Below are positions 1 to 8,354 of a DNA stretch of 36,167 nucleotides, in pieces. Positions within the stretch are counted from its first letter, which is position 1, and every line of letters begins with the position of its first letter. The position numbers were made by a program, and so were the translations under genes. The notes beneath the pieces were generated by a model that saw only the letters and a list, made by a program, of their open reading frames with translations, did no database searches and was not told the origin of the DNA. This DNA comes from Saprospiraceae bacterium (lineage in GTDB: Bacteria; Bacteroidota; Bacteroidia; Chitinophagales; Saprospiraceae): assembly GCA_027486765.1 (NCBI GenBank), contig JAIXOO010000208.1:1-36167 (forward strand), in the 5' to 3' direction.

Positions 1-1
1 A

Positions 2-688
2 ATGGACACCAAAACACTCTACCTACTATCGAGCGTTGTTCTGATTTATTTGACCTGGCATCTGTTGCAGCAGGTTGTTTTTCACCGCAGTTTTTGCCGC
101 CCGGCCAATCGGATTAGGGAGTATTTTTTTTATCGATTCTCTGGCTTTTTGTTCCTGGGTGTACTTGCCTATTGGATTGCACGCAGTTGGATGGGGTTTT
201 CTCCCGCTGAAGTTGGCATCAATTTCAGCCTCAATACAGCTGGTAAAAACTGGATCGTGGCGGCATTGGTCGTCATTCCTATTTTGATGTTGTGGATTGG
301 CCCTAAAAAGGACAATCTCTGGCAGAATCCCAAGATTCGCGCACGCCATTGGACCTGGTCTTTGGTAGTATTGAACACCCTGAGTTGGGTCATCTACCTG
401 TTTGCTTACGAATTCTTTTTTAGAGGCTTCTTATTGTTTCCCTGCATTGCCGAGTTTGGCCTGGTTTGGGCAATCATCATCAACGTCGTTTTGTACACCC
501 TCGCCCATTTTGACCAGGGCCGAAGCATGATGTTTGGGGCGGCCATTTTTGCCGTTGCACTTTCCCTGGTCAGCTACTCCAGTGGAGGTTTTTATGCCGC
601 TTTTTTGATCCATGTAATCAATGCTTGTGCCAACGAATGGATTTCGCTGTATCACCACCCGGAAATGCAAGTGAAGGGCTTGCTTTGA
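2..688 (+). CDS. CPBP family intramembrane protease-like protein
   Basis: This is a very hydrophobic 228-residue protein with several predicted membrane segments. It carries the CPBP (Abi, CAAX-protease-like) signature: an EFFFRG motif with Glu137 and Arg141, a Y-x-x-x-H motif ending at His169, and a third motif with His204 and Asn207. Family members are membrane-embedded metal-dependent proteases or non-proteolytic homologues. In the classical EExxxR motif the first Glu is catalytic, but here that place is Tyr136, so activity cannot be assumed. I believe single-Glu variants are common in the family. The ATG lies at base 2, so the true start or promoter could lie outside the window. The next gene follows after a 36-nt gap on the same strand. 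The substrate cannot be inferred. Confidence 0.8.
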   Translation: MDTKTLYLLSSVVLIYLTWHLLQQVVFHRSFCRPANRIREYFFYRFSGFLFLGVLAYWIARSWMGFSPAEVGINFSLNTAGKNWIVAALVVIPILMLWIGPKKDNLWQNPKIRARHWTWSLVVLNTLSWVIYLFAYEFFFRGFLLFPCIAEFGLVWAIIINVVLYTLAHFDQGRSMMFGAAIFAVALSLVSYSSGGFYAAFLIHVINACANEWISLYHHPEMQVKGLL

Positions 689-724
689 TTTATTTTTAAG
701 AAACTGACACCTAAAACACTAAAC

Positions 725-1735
725 ATGTCAAAACCCATCCGAATCTTATCGATCGACGGGGGCGGAACCCGAGGTCTTTTTCCTGCTACTTTGTTGGAAT
801 GCCTTGAAAAAGAAACCGGAAAAAAAATCCCGGACTTATTTGATGTCATTGTGGGCTCCGCCACGGGAGGGATCATTGCCTCGGGCCTGGCAGCCGGGAT
901 GAGTGCCAAAGACATCGCCGATGTTTATTTGCATCGCTCAAAATACATTTTGCCAAGAACCCTATTCCGGGGCGTGTGGAATGTGCTCAATATTTTTGCC
1001 CCCAAATACCGCAATACCAACCTGAAAAAACTGCTCACAGAAAAATTTGGGGCTACCAAAACCCTCGGAGAAGTTGATACAAAGCTCCAGGAGCGAAACA
1101 TTCAGGCACCAGTGTTTTTATTCCCAACCCTGGAATTGAACCCGGAGCTACCCGATGGTCAAATGAAGGCTTTCAAAGTGATCGTGTACAACAATCGGGA
1201 TACGCAGTATGCCGGAGAAGCATTGGTCGATGTGGCGATGAAAACCTCGGCGGCCATTATGAACCTGCCGATTTATGACGGATTTGTCGAAGGCGGAAAT
1301 TACGCCAATGACCCCGCTTTAGTCGGTTTGTTTTATGCCTTGGGCAAACCAGAAAATGGGGGCCTGGGAGCTGATCTGGCCGATGTAAAAATCCTTTCAC
1401 TGGGTTGTGGTTCGGATGAAAAATCATTCATTCCCTCCAGCAAAATTGGCAAGGGCAACTGGGGCTTGGCCCGCTGGATGAACCACCTGGCACCAATGGT
1501 CATCGAAACCAAAATGGTGGCTACGCAATATTACCTCAATCAAGTGTTTTCGAAAGCGCAATACCTGCGCATCAATGTCAATTACAATGCCCCTGGTTCA
1601 CCTCGGGCACTGCGCGGTCAAAAACTGGCCATTGATGTTCGGAATGATGCCCAACTTCGTGCCATCAGCGAATATGCCCACTTGACTTATCTAGCGGAAG
1701 GAACCAACATCAAAAACTTTATCGGCCACCCATGA
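725..1735 (+). CDS. Patatin-like phospholipase family protein, catalytic dyad substituted
   Basis: The 336-residue protein has a patatin fold signature. The oxyanion-hole motif DGGGTRG lies at about residues 11-17, and a nucleophile-elbow equivalent follows an FDVIVG strand. Active patatins have GTSTGG at the elbow; here codons 44-49 read GSATGG, so the nucleophile position is Ala46. The second dyad motif is normally DGG followed by ANNPA; here it reads VEGG followed by ANDPAL, so the catalytic Asp is Glu189. Both positions were read directly from the DNA. The fold is clear, but normal Ser-Asp lipase chemistry is doubtful. A pseudoenzyme or scaffold role, or an atypical hydrolase, is possible. 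There is no signal peptide. It overlaps the next gene by 4 nt (ATGA), so the two are probably translationally coupled. Confidence 0.87.
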   Translation: MSKPIRILSIDGGGTRGLFPATLLECLEKETGKKIPDLFDVIVGSATGGIIASGLAAGMSAKDIADVYLHRSKYILPRTLFRGVWNVLNIFAPKYRNTNLKKLLTEKFGATKTLGEVDTKLQERNIQAPVFLFPTLELNPELPDGQMKAFKVIVYNNRDTQYAGEALVDVAMKTSAAIMNLPIYDGFVEGGNYANDPALVGLFYALGKPENGGLGADLADVKILSLGCGSDEKSFIPSSKIGKGNWGLARWMNHLAPMVIETKMVATQYYLNQVFSKAQYLRINVNYNAPGSPRALRGQKLAIDVRNDAQLRAISEYAHLTYLAEGTNIKNFIGHP

Positions 1736-3288
1736 AAGCACTAGATCCACGTTTGAGTTTTATTTCCTTTTTTGATAAGACCTGGTACAATGCTACCCGC
1801 AACGTGGTGGCTACCCCAGAGTTTACCTTCAAACCCGATTCAAAAGAAGACATCATCAAGATCATTCAAGATGCAGAATCCAAAGGACGTAGGGTAAGGG
1901 CAGTAGGCGCCGGGCATTCGTTTTCACAAGTAGCGGAGCCCGCACGTAAGGATTATTTTATGGAGCTGTTTCGCCTCAATGCCTGTGGCAAATACGAGGA
2001 AGCGCTATCCCCGGAAGGTTTGCGCACAAAAGAAGATGGCGAAGAGCGGCATTTTGTAAAAGCGCAAGCTGGTATTCGGATCAAATGTTTGAACAAGGCC
2101 TTGGACAAAATGGGCCTGGCCCTCGACAACATGGGGGCCTTTGATTGGCAAACCGTTTCGGGCGCTTTGTCAACAGGCACACACGGAACGGGCATTCACC
2201 AACCTGCTTTCCCGGATATGGTCAGGGCAATCGTGATCATTGGTACTGGAGGGCTGATCACTCACTACGAACCCACGAATGGAATTACTGATCCTATCGC
2301 TTTTGAGGCGAAATATGGAGCAAGCATCAAGTTGGAACAAAATGATGAGTTGTTTTACAGCGTTGTACTTGGTCTCGGTGCGATGGGCATTATTTATGAG
2401 TTGGTATTTGAAGTGAGCCCTACTTATTGGATCAAAGAAAACCGGACTATTGTAGATTGGGATACCGAATTAAAACCACAATTGCTGAACGGCTACTTCA
2501 AAAAGCTGGTGGAGGAGCAATACGACTTTGTTTCTTTCCGGGTAAATCCCTATAAAACGTATTCCAAAAAATTGCGCAAAGAAGTCCGTTGGTGCGCACT
2601 GGCAATGCAAAAAAAATACAAATGGAGTGAACGCCCCCCGGAACGTGGACTCAAGGCGCGCACCAAAAACTGGTTAGGCTATATTGGCGGCAACATTGGG
2701 CTTTTTTCCTGGCTAGTCGTCAGTTCGTTGAATCGCAAAATTAGCGGCGCCCCTGCATCGATCAATTCGGCCATCAAATTCACCAGTGATGAATTATTTG
2801 TGGGGAAAAGTTTCAGGGTACTTTACCAAAGTGGTGTCGCGCTGCGCAAACATGGCATCAGCTCCGAATTTTCATTTGATGTGGATTATCCAAAATTAGT
2901 CGACATCATCGACGGGGCTTGCGGGCATTTCCATAGCTGCTGTCATGACCATGGCTTGTACCAAACTTCCCATATCCCCGTTCGGTTTGTGCAACAATCG
3001 AAAGCTTATTTATCGCCATGTTATACTGGCCCAAAAATGTTTGTAGATTTTCCAACCTTGGAGGATGTACGCGGAAGGGCTGAAATCATGTACTTTACAC
3101 AAGCGTATGTGGTGAACAAACATGATGGGGTGCCACATTGGGGCAAAGTAAACGATTACATCTACGAATGCCGAGACTTTATCAAGGAGCACTATCCAAT
3201 GTCCGAAAAATGGCGGGAGATCAGGAATCGCCTGGATCCCAAAGGCACTTTTTTGAGTGATTTTGTAATAAAAATGGGTTTGAGGTAA
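1732..3288 (+). CDS. FAD-binding oxidoreductase, D-arabinono-1,4-lactone oxidase type
   Basis: The 518-residue protein is a VAO/PCMH-fold flavoprotein. The N-terminal FAD-binding half carries AVGAGHSFSQ at about 57-66; His62 sits where family members often attach FAD covalently. It also carries GTHGTG at 149-154. The C-terminal half contains HWGK at 469-472, typical of sugar-lactone oxidases such as D-arabinono- and L-gulono-lactone oxidase. These oxidise aldonolactones or alditols with O2 or another acceptor. The exact substrate cannot be deduced. The length fits the family. The start overlaps the stop of the patatin-like gene by 4 nt. The stop codon sits in the loop of a strong terminator hairpin. 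The role with a patatin partner is unknown. Confidence 0.85.
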   Translation: MKALDPRLSFISFFDKTWYNATRNVVATPEFTFKPDSKEDIIKIIQDAESKGRRVRAVGAGHSFSQVAEPARKDYFMELFRLNACGKYEEALSPEGLRTKEDGEERHFVKAQAGIRIKCLNKALDKMGLALDNMGAFDWQTVSGALSTGTHGTGIHQPAFPDMVRAIVIIGTGGLITHYEPTNGITDPIAFEAKYGASIKLEQNDELFYSVVLGLGAMGIIYELVFEVSPTYWIKENRTIVDWDTELKPQLLNGYFKKLVEEQYDFVSFRVNPYKTYSKKLRKEVRWCALAMQKKYKWSERPPERGLKARTKNWLGYIGGNIGLFSWLVVSSLNRKISGAPASINSAIKFTSDELFVGKSFRVLYQSGVALRKHGISSEFSFDVDYPKLVDIIDGACGHFHSCCHDHGLYQTSHIPVRFVQQSKAYLSPCYTGPKMFVDFPTLEDVRGRAEIMYFTQAYVVNKHDGVPHWGKVNDYIYECRDFIKEHYPMSEKWREIRNRLDPKGTFLSDFVIKMGLR

Positions 3289-3307
3289 TGCCTCAAACCC
3301 ATTTTTA
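3269..3307. terminator. Bidirectional rho-independent terminator between convergent genes
   Basis: A perfect 17-bp stem (3269-3285 with 3291-3307) encloses a 5-nt loop, TAATG, that contains the stop codon of the upstream flavoprotein. A/T tracts on both sides make it usable on both strands. The PBP gene converges from the right and ends at 3328. Confidence 0.9.
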
Positions 3308-3327
3308 GTCTTTTATTTGATCGTGTA

Positions 3328-5817
3328 CTAGTTGCCGTCGTTGCCGTCATTACCCCCTTCTTCCTCTTCTTCCTTTTTGATCATTTTTTCCAGCTGCTTC
3401 TCTTCTCGACGTTTGCGACGCTTTTCTTTCCTTTCTTCCGGGGAAAGTGTCTGGTCTGACTCAATCTCTAAACTATCGGCCTTGAGTTGTTCCAGTTCTG
3501 CTTTCATACGTGCCAAACTGTCCAGCAAGAGGGAGTCTGCAGGATACCAAATGCGGTGGGCACAGCTGATGCGGTACTTCACCGAGTCGGGCAATTCCGC
3601 CATTTTTGCCTCTTTCCAGGAGCTAAATTTTGGATCTTCGTAAACGCGCTTCATGAAGGAACCCCAAATCGGCAGTGCCGTAGCGGCACCTTGGCCCGAG
3701 TCCAAACTTTTGAAGTGGATGAAAGGGCTCTCCCCTCCTACCCATACCCCGGCCACCAGTTTTTGGGTAAGGCCGATGAACCAGCCATCAGATTGGTTCT
3801 GGGTTGTTCCGGTTTTGCCCGCAAAATCGCTGTTGATGCCAAACTTCCAACGCACGCTGGAGGCTGTACCACCTGAGGTGACCGAGCGCATCATTTTCAG
3901 CATGATGTCGGAAGTGCGTTCGGAGAGTACCCGTTTTTCAGGCTCTACATTTTTATTGGGACCAAACTGGGCGATCAACTCGCCGTCAGCGGTTTCAATT
4001 CGTTCGATGAAATAGAAAGGACGTTTGATACCCCGGTTGACAAAAGCCGAATAGGCCTGAACCATTTCCATCAGGGAAGTTTCCAAAGTGCCCAGGGCGA
4101 TCGAAGGGGCATAGGGTATTTTCGTTTTGATGCCCAGATCAGTAGCCAGTTTGCGCACAGGGTTGATGCCTGTTTCCATGATGATTTGTACCGAAACGGT
4201 GTTGACCGATTTGGTCAGGGCACCTTCCAGAGAGTAACCACCGCCATAACTGTTGTCGGAGTTTTTGGGTTGCCAGTTCTCGTACTCGGGGTACATTTTG
4301 GGCTGGTTGGGGAAGTATTTGCAGGGGTCCATCCCACTTTCTACCGCCTGTGCATACAGGATGGGTTTGAAGGTAGATCCCACCTGGCGCCGTGATTTGA
4401 CGTGGTCGTATTTCACAAACTGGTGGTCAAACCCACCTACCCAGGCGCGAATGGCCCCGGTTTCAGGGTCTGCAGCAACCAAACCGGTATTCAATTGGTG
4501 CAAATAATACTTAATGGAGTCAAGTTGGCTCATCACCCGGCGAATCGAACCATTCTTCCAATCGAACAATTCCATCGGGTATTTTTCGCTCATCCGATTC
4601 ACAATGCCTTGATGAGAAAAACCTTTGGCCTTCCAGCCTTGATAAATGGGGTTCGCTTCCAGGATTTTGCGGAAATTTTCTGGCTCTTCCCAGGGATCCT
4701 GGTTGCTCCATTCACCGTTGAAGCGACGCTGAATTTTGGGCAATTGTTCATTGACCGCATCTTCGGCATGTTTTTGCAAACGGGCATCAATGGTGGTATA
4801 AATTTTCAGCCCATCGGTGTAGTGGTTGTAGGGTTCGCCGTTCGATTTTTTAAAGTTCTTGAGCACCCCTTCCATTTCCGTCCGAATGAATTCACGAAAA
4901 TAGGTCGCCAGTCCCTCGTTTTGTACCTCCAGAGAGTCGTATTCCAATTGTATGGGCAAACCAGCCAAGGAATCCATTTCTGCATCCGTCAGGTACTTGT
5001 ACTTGTGCATGCGCTCCAATACCAGATTGCGGCGCTCTTTAGCTTTTGCTGTATTGGTACGTGGATTGTACGAAGTAGTCGCCTTGAGCATACCCACGAG
5101 GATAGCAGCTTCTTCAATCTTCAGGTCTTTGGGCGATTTATTGAAAAAACGTTGCGCGGCCACTTTGATGCCGTACACGTTTTCGCTGAAAGGCACTGTA
5201 TTGAGGTACATGCCCAGCAATTCTTTTTTGGTGTACACATCCTCCATCCGGCGGGCGATGATCATCTCCCGGATTTTGTTGAGGAGCATGGTTGCGACGC
5301 GGTAAGTGCGCCGTGGGTAAAGGTTTTTGGCCAATTGTTGGCTAAGTGTGCTGCCCCCACCCGAAGATTCTTCATTGAGGATCAAGGAACGGAACAATAC
5401 CCGAAACAAAGCCCGCATGTCGATGCCACTGTGCTTCATAAAACGGGCATCTTCGGTAGCGATGAGCGCATTGGCCAGGGTTTCCGATATTTCGTCCAAC
5501 TCGGCATTGACCCGGTTGGTGAGGAAGTAACGTCCAATCAACACCTCGTCCCGAGAATATACTTCGGAAGCGGTACTGTTGCGCACTTGGCGCAATTCTG
5601 ACTTGGGGGGAATGTAACCAAAAAAACCACCAGCTACAAAGGTGATGAGGACAACCAGCCCCAGGCCGATGCCCGCAAATCCGACCGTGAGGTAGCCTAG
5701 TGCAACTTTCCAGGTGATTGGCCAAATGAACACACTGCGCAGTGATTGCCAAAGCGGATCAAGCCCTTGGCCAATGTAGCGCCCAATTGTTCGTAGCCAC
5801 TCGCTGATACTTTCCAT
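3328..5817 (-). CDS. Class A penicillin-binding protein (PBP1A-type glycosyltransferase/transpeptidase)
   Basis: This is a bifunctional peptidoglycan synthase of 829 residues from the chosen start. A cytoplasmic N-terminus and one membrane segment (about 38-68) lead into a GT51 domain with EDARFMKHSG (catalytic Glu122) and GGGSTLSQQLAKN (153-165). The transpeptidase domain has STFK (Ser481, Lys484), SVN (537-539) and KTG (668-670), so both active sites are intact. The C-terminus is a highly charged Lys/Arg/Glu tail ending in a GGNDGNDGN tract. I chose the ATG at 5817 because the in-frame ATG at 5859 lies inside a palindromic element whose arm also occurs upstream of rlmD. That makes translation through it less likely, but the longer form is not excluded. 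The gene is monocistronic, with the next minus-strand gene about 300 bp upstream. Confidence 0.95.
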   Translation of the reverse strand: MESISEWLRTIGRYIGQGLDPLWQSLRSVFIWPITWKVALGYLTVGFAGIGLGLVVLITFVAGGFFGYIPPKSELRQVRNSTASEVYSRDEVLIGRYFLTNRVNAELDEISETLANALIATEDARFMKHSGIDMRALFRVLFRSLILNEESSGGGSTLSQQLAKNLYPRRTYRVATMLLNKIREMIIARRMEDVYTKKELLGMYLNTVPFSENVYGIKVAAQRFFNKSPKDLKIEEAAILVGMLKATTSYNPRTNTAKAKERRNLVLERMHKYKYLTDAEMDSLAGLPIQLEYDSLEVQNEGLATYFREFIRTEMEGVLKNFKKSNGEPYNHYTDGLKIYTTIDARLQKHAEDAVNEQLPKIQRRFNGEWSNQDPWEEPENFRKILEANPIYQGWKAKGFSHQGIVNRMSEKYPMELFDWKNGSIRRVMSQLDSIKYYLHQLNTGLVAADPETGAIRAWVGGFDHQFVKYDHVKSRRQVGSTFKPILYAQAVESGMDPCKYFPNQPKMYPEYENWQPKNSDNSYGGGYSLEGALTKSVNTVSVQIIMETGINPVRKLATDLGIKTKIPYAPSIALGTLETSLMEMVQAYSAFVNRGIKRPFYFIERIETADGELIAQFGPNKNVEPEKRVLSERTSDIMLKMMRSVTSGGTASSVRWKFGINSDFAGKTGTTQNQSDGWFIGLTQKLVAGVWVGGESPFIHFKSLDSGQGAATALPIWGSFMKRVYEDPKFSSWKEAKMAELPDSVKYRISCAHRIWYPADSLLLDSLARMKAELEQLKADSLEIESDQTLSPEERKEKRRKRREEKQLEKMIKKEEEEEGGNDGNDGN

Positions 5818-5837
5818 AGGTTTTCCATGATTAATAG

Positions 5838-5955
5838 TGGGGCAAAAATAAGTGATCATTTTTCCTGAGCCAGAGAATTAGATAAGGCACTTGAAATGAA
5901 ACGTTTACTTATCTAATCCCTCTGGCAAAATGATCACTTATTTTTTTATCGCCCC
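5838..5955. repeat. Large imperfect palindrome upstream of the PBP gene
   Basis: Arms at about 5838-5886 and 5908-5955 are inverted copies with a few mismatches, around a 21-nt centre. Each arm holds an AAGTGATCATTTT block and a block resembling GCCAGAGATTAGATAAG. The outer part resembles the sequence at 8275-8303 upstream of rlmD. The inner arm overlaps the longer alternative PBP start. It could be a structured leader, a transcription terminator for the receiver-domain gene, or a MITE-like insertion. Confidence 0.75.
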
Positions 5956-6120
5956 TTAGACCCAGTGCTGCTTCCTGTTTTGATTCAACTGCTCCACAGC
6001 AAAAGTTTCACAAAGTTACAAAGTTTGTGGATGAAATTAACGTTGCCACTCTGCTCTTAACTATTTCTAGTGCCAGTTTTTTTCCACAAAATCGCCCCTT
6101 TTTCCACATTGCCTTTTGAA

Positions 6121-6480
6121 TTACAGGGTGTTGAGTGCTTTTTTGACACGCAAAATCAGCTCGGCAGGTTTGAATGGTTTTGATAAAAAATCCACAATGC
6201 CCATTTTGAGCGCCTTGATGGTTTGTTCTTCTTCATCGGGATCGATCAGCAATAAAATATTGGCCGCTGCATTCTGATCCTGAATTTGTTGAATGATTTC
6301 CAAACCCGCCTGTTTGCCCATGTCCGCATCTACGATGATGAGATCGGGGTTTTCCATGCTGATCGCCTCCATGATGGAGCCTCTCTTTTTGCTGTAAATC
6401 ACTTCCAGCCCTATTTTTTTCAGGCGAAATTCGATGGCCGCCAGTAAAATTTCTTCACTTTCACAAATCAATACTTTCAT
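6121..6480 (-). CDS. Stand-alone response regulator receiver domain protein, atypical
   Basis: The 119-residue protein is a single CheY-like receiver domain with no output domain. The phosphoacceptor Asp51 lies in LIIVDADMG, and the conserved Lys101 in LSKPFKP is present. The acidic pocket near the N-terminus is altered: CESE (residues 6-9) replaces the usual V-D/E-D-E, putting Ser8 at one acidic position. The switch Thr/Ser is Ile79 in ILLLID. These changes could weaken or alter phosphorylation signalling. Single-domain receivers usually act by protein-protein contact. The gene follows a 115-residue unknown gene by 24 nt and is probably third in the operon after rlmD. No cognate histidine kinase is visible. 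Confidence 0.85.
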   Translation of the reverse strand: MKVLICESEEILLAAIEFRLKKIGLEVIYSKKRGSIMEAISMENPDLIIVDADMGKQAGLEIIQQIQDQNAAANILLLIDPDEEEQTIKALKMGIVDFLSKPFKPAELILRVKKALNTL

Positions 6481-6504
6481 AAATTGGGCTTTTAAATGAT
6501 GGGT

Positions 6505-6852
6505 TCATACGTCGTCTTCGCGCGGCAAAAAGATGAATTGAGCACCTTCATCACTGAGCACAAAGAGGCAAAAAAACTCGCGTGGATTTTTGTAAACTCT
6601 TCTAAAATCGTCTATCCGATCCGTTTGTACCAGTTTTTTGGTAACCATTTCTTCCAGTGTGGAAGCGTGAATTGACCATTTTGCGCCGTTGTCGCTGCGC
6701 TGTATTAAAAGAATACCCAATTCCAGTTCAAGTTGGTGTACTGCAAAAATTGGGTAGCGTGATACGTCTTCGTCCATGATGGTATCCGCTGCCTGTCCCA
6801 TCATTTTTTGGTAGGAGGCGAGTTCCTTCGGTAGGCGTTCGTAAAGTGTCAT
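6505..6852 (-). CDS. Conserved-looking hypothetical protein between rlmD and a receiver gene
   Basis: This 115-residue soluble protein has no domain I recognise. It mixes helices and strands, starts MTLYERLPKEL and ends in an acidic EDDV tail. There is no signal peptide or membrane segment. Its ATG follows the rlmD stop codon with zero intervening bases, and the receiver-domain gene starts 24 nt beyond its own stop, so all three are very likely co-transcribed and coupled. The placement suggests a partner of one of them, but no function can be assigned. Confidence 0.75.
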   Translation of the reverse strand: MTLYERLPKELASYQKMMGQAADTIMDEDVSRYPIFAVHQLELELGILLIQRSDNGAKWSIHASTLEEMVTKKLVQTDRIDDFRRVYKNPREFFCLFVLSDEGAQFIFLPREDDV

Positions 6853-8265
6853 TTATTCGTTAATTAATTCCAGTAATGCCACACTCTCAATGTGATGCGT
6901 GTGTGGAAACATATCTACAGGTTGTACTTTCAGCACCTTGTATTTAGTGGCCAAACGGCTCAAATCACGTGCCTGTGTACCGGGATTACAGCTCACGTAC
7001 ACAATGCGGGGTGCAGCCAGTTCAAGCAGCATATTCACCACATCCTCGTGCATCCCTGCGCGTGGAGGGTCGGTGATCAGGAGGTCAGGCTTGCCGTGTT
7101 TTTCTGCAAAATCGGCGGTCAAAATGGCCCGCACATCCCCTACATAAAACTGCACATTGTCTACCCCGTTGATCTGGGCGTTGACCTTCGCATCGTCGAT
7201 GGCCGCGGCCACCTCTTCGATGCCCACCACTTGTTTACAGTTTTTGGCTACATACAAACCAATGCTGCCAATGCCGGTGTACAGGTCGTAAACATTCTCA
7301 TGGCCTTGTAAGTTGGCAAAGCGGGTGACTACGTCATACAAATTCTGCCCCTGGCGGGTATTGGTTTGAAAAAAAGACTTCGGTCCGATGCGGAAAACGA
7401 CATGCCCCAGACGTTCTTCGGCGTAACCCTTACCCGACCAGGTGTGTACCGGTAAATCCCAAATGGTGTCATTCATTTTGAGATTGATGCAATATAGCAG
7501 GGTGGTGATTTGGGGCAGGCGGCGCTGCATTTCTTCCAGGAATGGTTTGCGCAAGTCGGGATTGTCTTCGCCGAAAGAAACCAGTGCCATGGTTTCGCCC
7601 AAGGTAGTAATGCGCAGCATGAGGGTGCGCATAAAGCCTTCGTGTTTTTTGACATCGTAAAAGCTCAGCCCCTGCTCGATGGCAATGCTGCGTACGGTAT
7701 TGCGGATTTCATTGGAAGGATCGGGTTGGAGCCAGCAATGTTCGAGGTTGATTACTTTGTCAAAACCACCAGCAGGATGAAAGCCCAGCACGTCGGCGGC
7801 ATTCGTGATCCCGGATTTGATTTCGGCGTTGGTGAGCCATTTTTTGCAAGAAAAGGCAAACTCCATTTTATTGCGGTAATAAAAGGGGTTTTCGGCACCA
7901 AGAATGGGCAGCCATTCGCCTACTTCCACTTTACCCAAACGGGTCAGGGCATTTTCTACCACTATTTCCTTCTGTTGCAATTGTGTGGCATAATCCAGAT
8001 TTTGCCATTTACAGCCGCCACAGGTGCCAAAATGCTGGCAAGCAGGTTCAACCCGATGGGGAGAATAGGTCGTGATCGCTTGCAGGAGCCCTTCGATGCG
8101 TCCTTTGCGTTTTTTGAGCACCAAAATTTCCGCACTGTCGCCTGGTACTACCCCTTTGGCAAATACCACTTGTCCGTCTTCGGTTTTACCTACGGCTTTT
8201 CCTTCATCCGCAATGCCGAAAAACTGCACATTGGAAAGGATTACATCTTTTTTCTTTCTGGCCAT
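6853..8265 (-). CDS. rlmD: 23S rRNA (uracil-C5)-methyltransferase RlmD/RumA-type
   Basis: This 470-residue member of the TrmA/RumA family of SAM-dependent RNA uracil-C5 methyltransferases starts with a TRAM-like RNA-binding region (about 1-65). The [4Fe-4S] cysteines are Cys76, Cys82 and Cys85 in CQHFGTCGGC, plus a likely Cys177. The Rossmann methyltransferase core includes YDLYTGIGSIGLY, TDPPRAGMH and SCNPGT, with catalytic Cys426. A C-terminal PHTHHIE motif completes the family signature. In E. coli the enzyme modifies U1939 of 23S rRNA. Several phyla carry a single RlmCD-type enzyme of this family that modifies additional positions, so the exact site is inferred. It heads an operon with two small genes. 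A repeated element lies 10-45 nt upstream of the ATG. Confidence 0.92.
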   Translation of the reverse strand: MARKKKDVILSNVQFFGIADEGKAVGKTEDGQVVFAKGVVPGDSAEILVLKKRKGRIEGLLQAITTYSPHRVEPACQHFGTCGGCKWQNLDYATQLQQKEIVVENALTRLGKVEVGEWLPILGAENPFYYRNKMEFAFSCKKWLTNAEIKSGITNAADVLGFHPAGGFDKVINLEHCWLQPDPSNEIRNTVRSIAIEQGLSFYDVKKHEGFMRTLMLRITTLGETMALVSFGEDNPDLRKPFLEEMQRRLPQITTLLYCINLKMNDTIWDLPVHTWSGKGYAEERLGHVVFRIGPKSFFQTNTRQGQNLYDVVTRFANLQGHENVYDLYTGIGSIGLYVAKNCKQVVGIEEVAAAIDDAKVNAQINGVDNVQFYVGDVRAILTADFAEKHGKPDLLITDPPRAGMHEDVVNMLLELAAPRIVYVSCNPGTQARDLSRLATKYKVLKVQPVDMFPHTHHIESVALLELINE

Positions 8266-8274
8266 CCATTTGAA

Positions 8275-8311
8275 TTAAAGGGGCGATAAAAATAAGTGTT
8301 CATTTCGCCCC
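8275..8311 (-). promoter_or_regulatory. Upstream element of rlmD shared with the PBP upstream palindrome
   Basis: On the minus strand this reads AAATGAACACTTATTTTT, then ATCGCCCC, ending about 14 nt before the rlmD ATG. It closely matches the plus-strand sequence at 5926-5955 and the minus-strand sequence at 5865-5838. GGGGCGA (8280-8286) and TCGCCCC (8305-8311) form a 7-bp dyad. TATTTTTA resembles the Bacteroidota -7 consensus TAnnTTTG, so it may be a promoter or 5' leader structure. Confidence 0.5.
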
Positions 8312-8354
8312 ACTACAAAGCGCGAAGATACAATCCTATCTCAATTAAGTATTA

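Noticed and set aside
4402-5601. A 399-codon open frame on the plus strand opposite the PBP gene
   Set aside because: The minus strand there encodes intact GT51 and transpeptidase motifs; the opposite frame has no recognisable domain and a composition typical of an antisense shadow.
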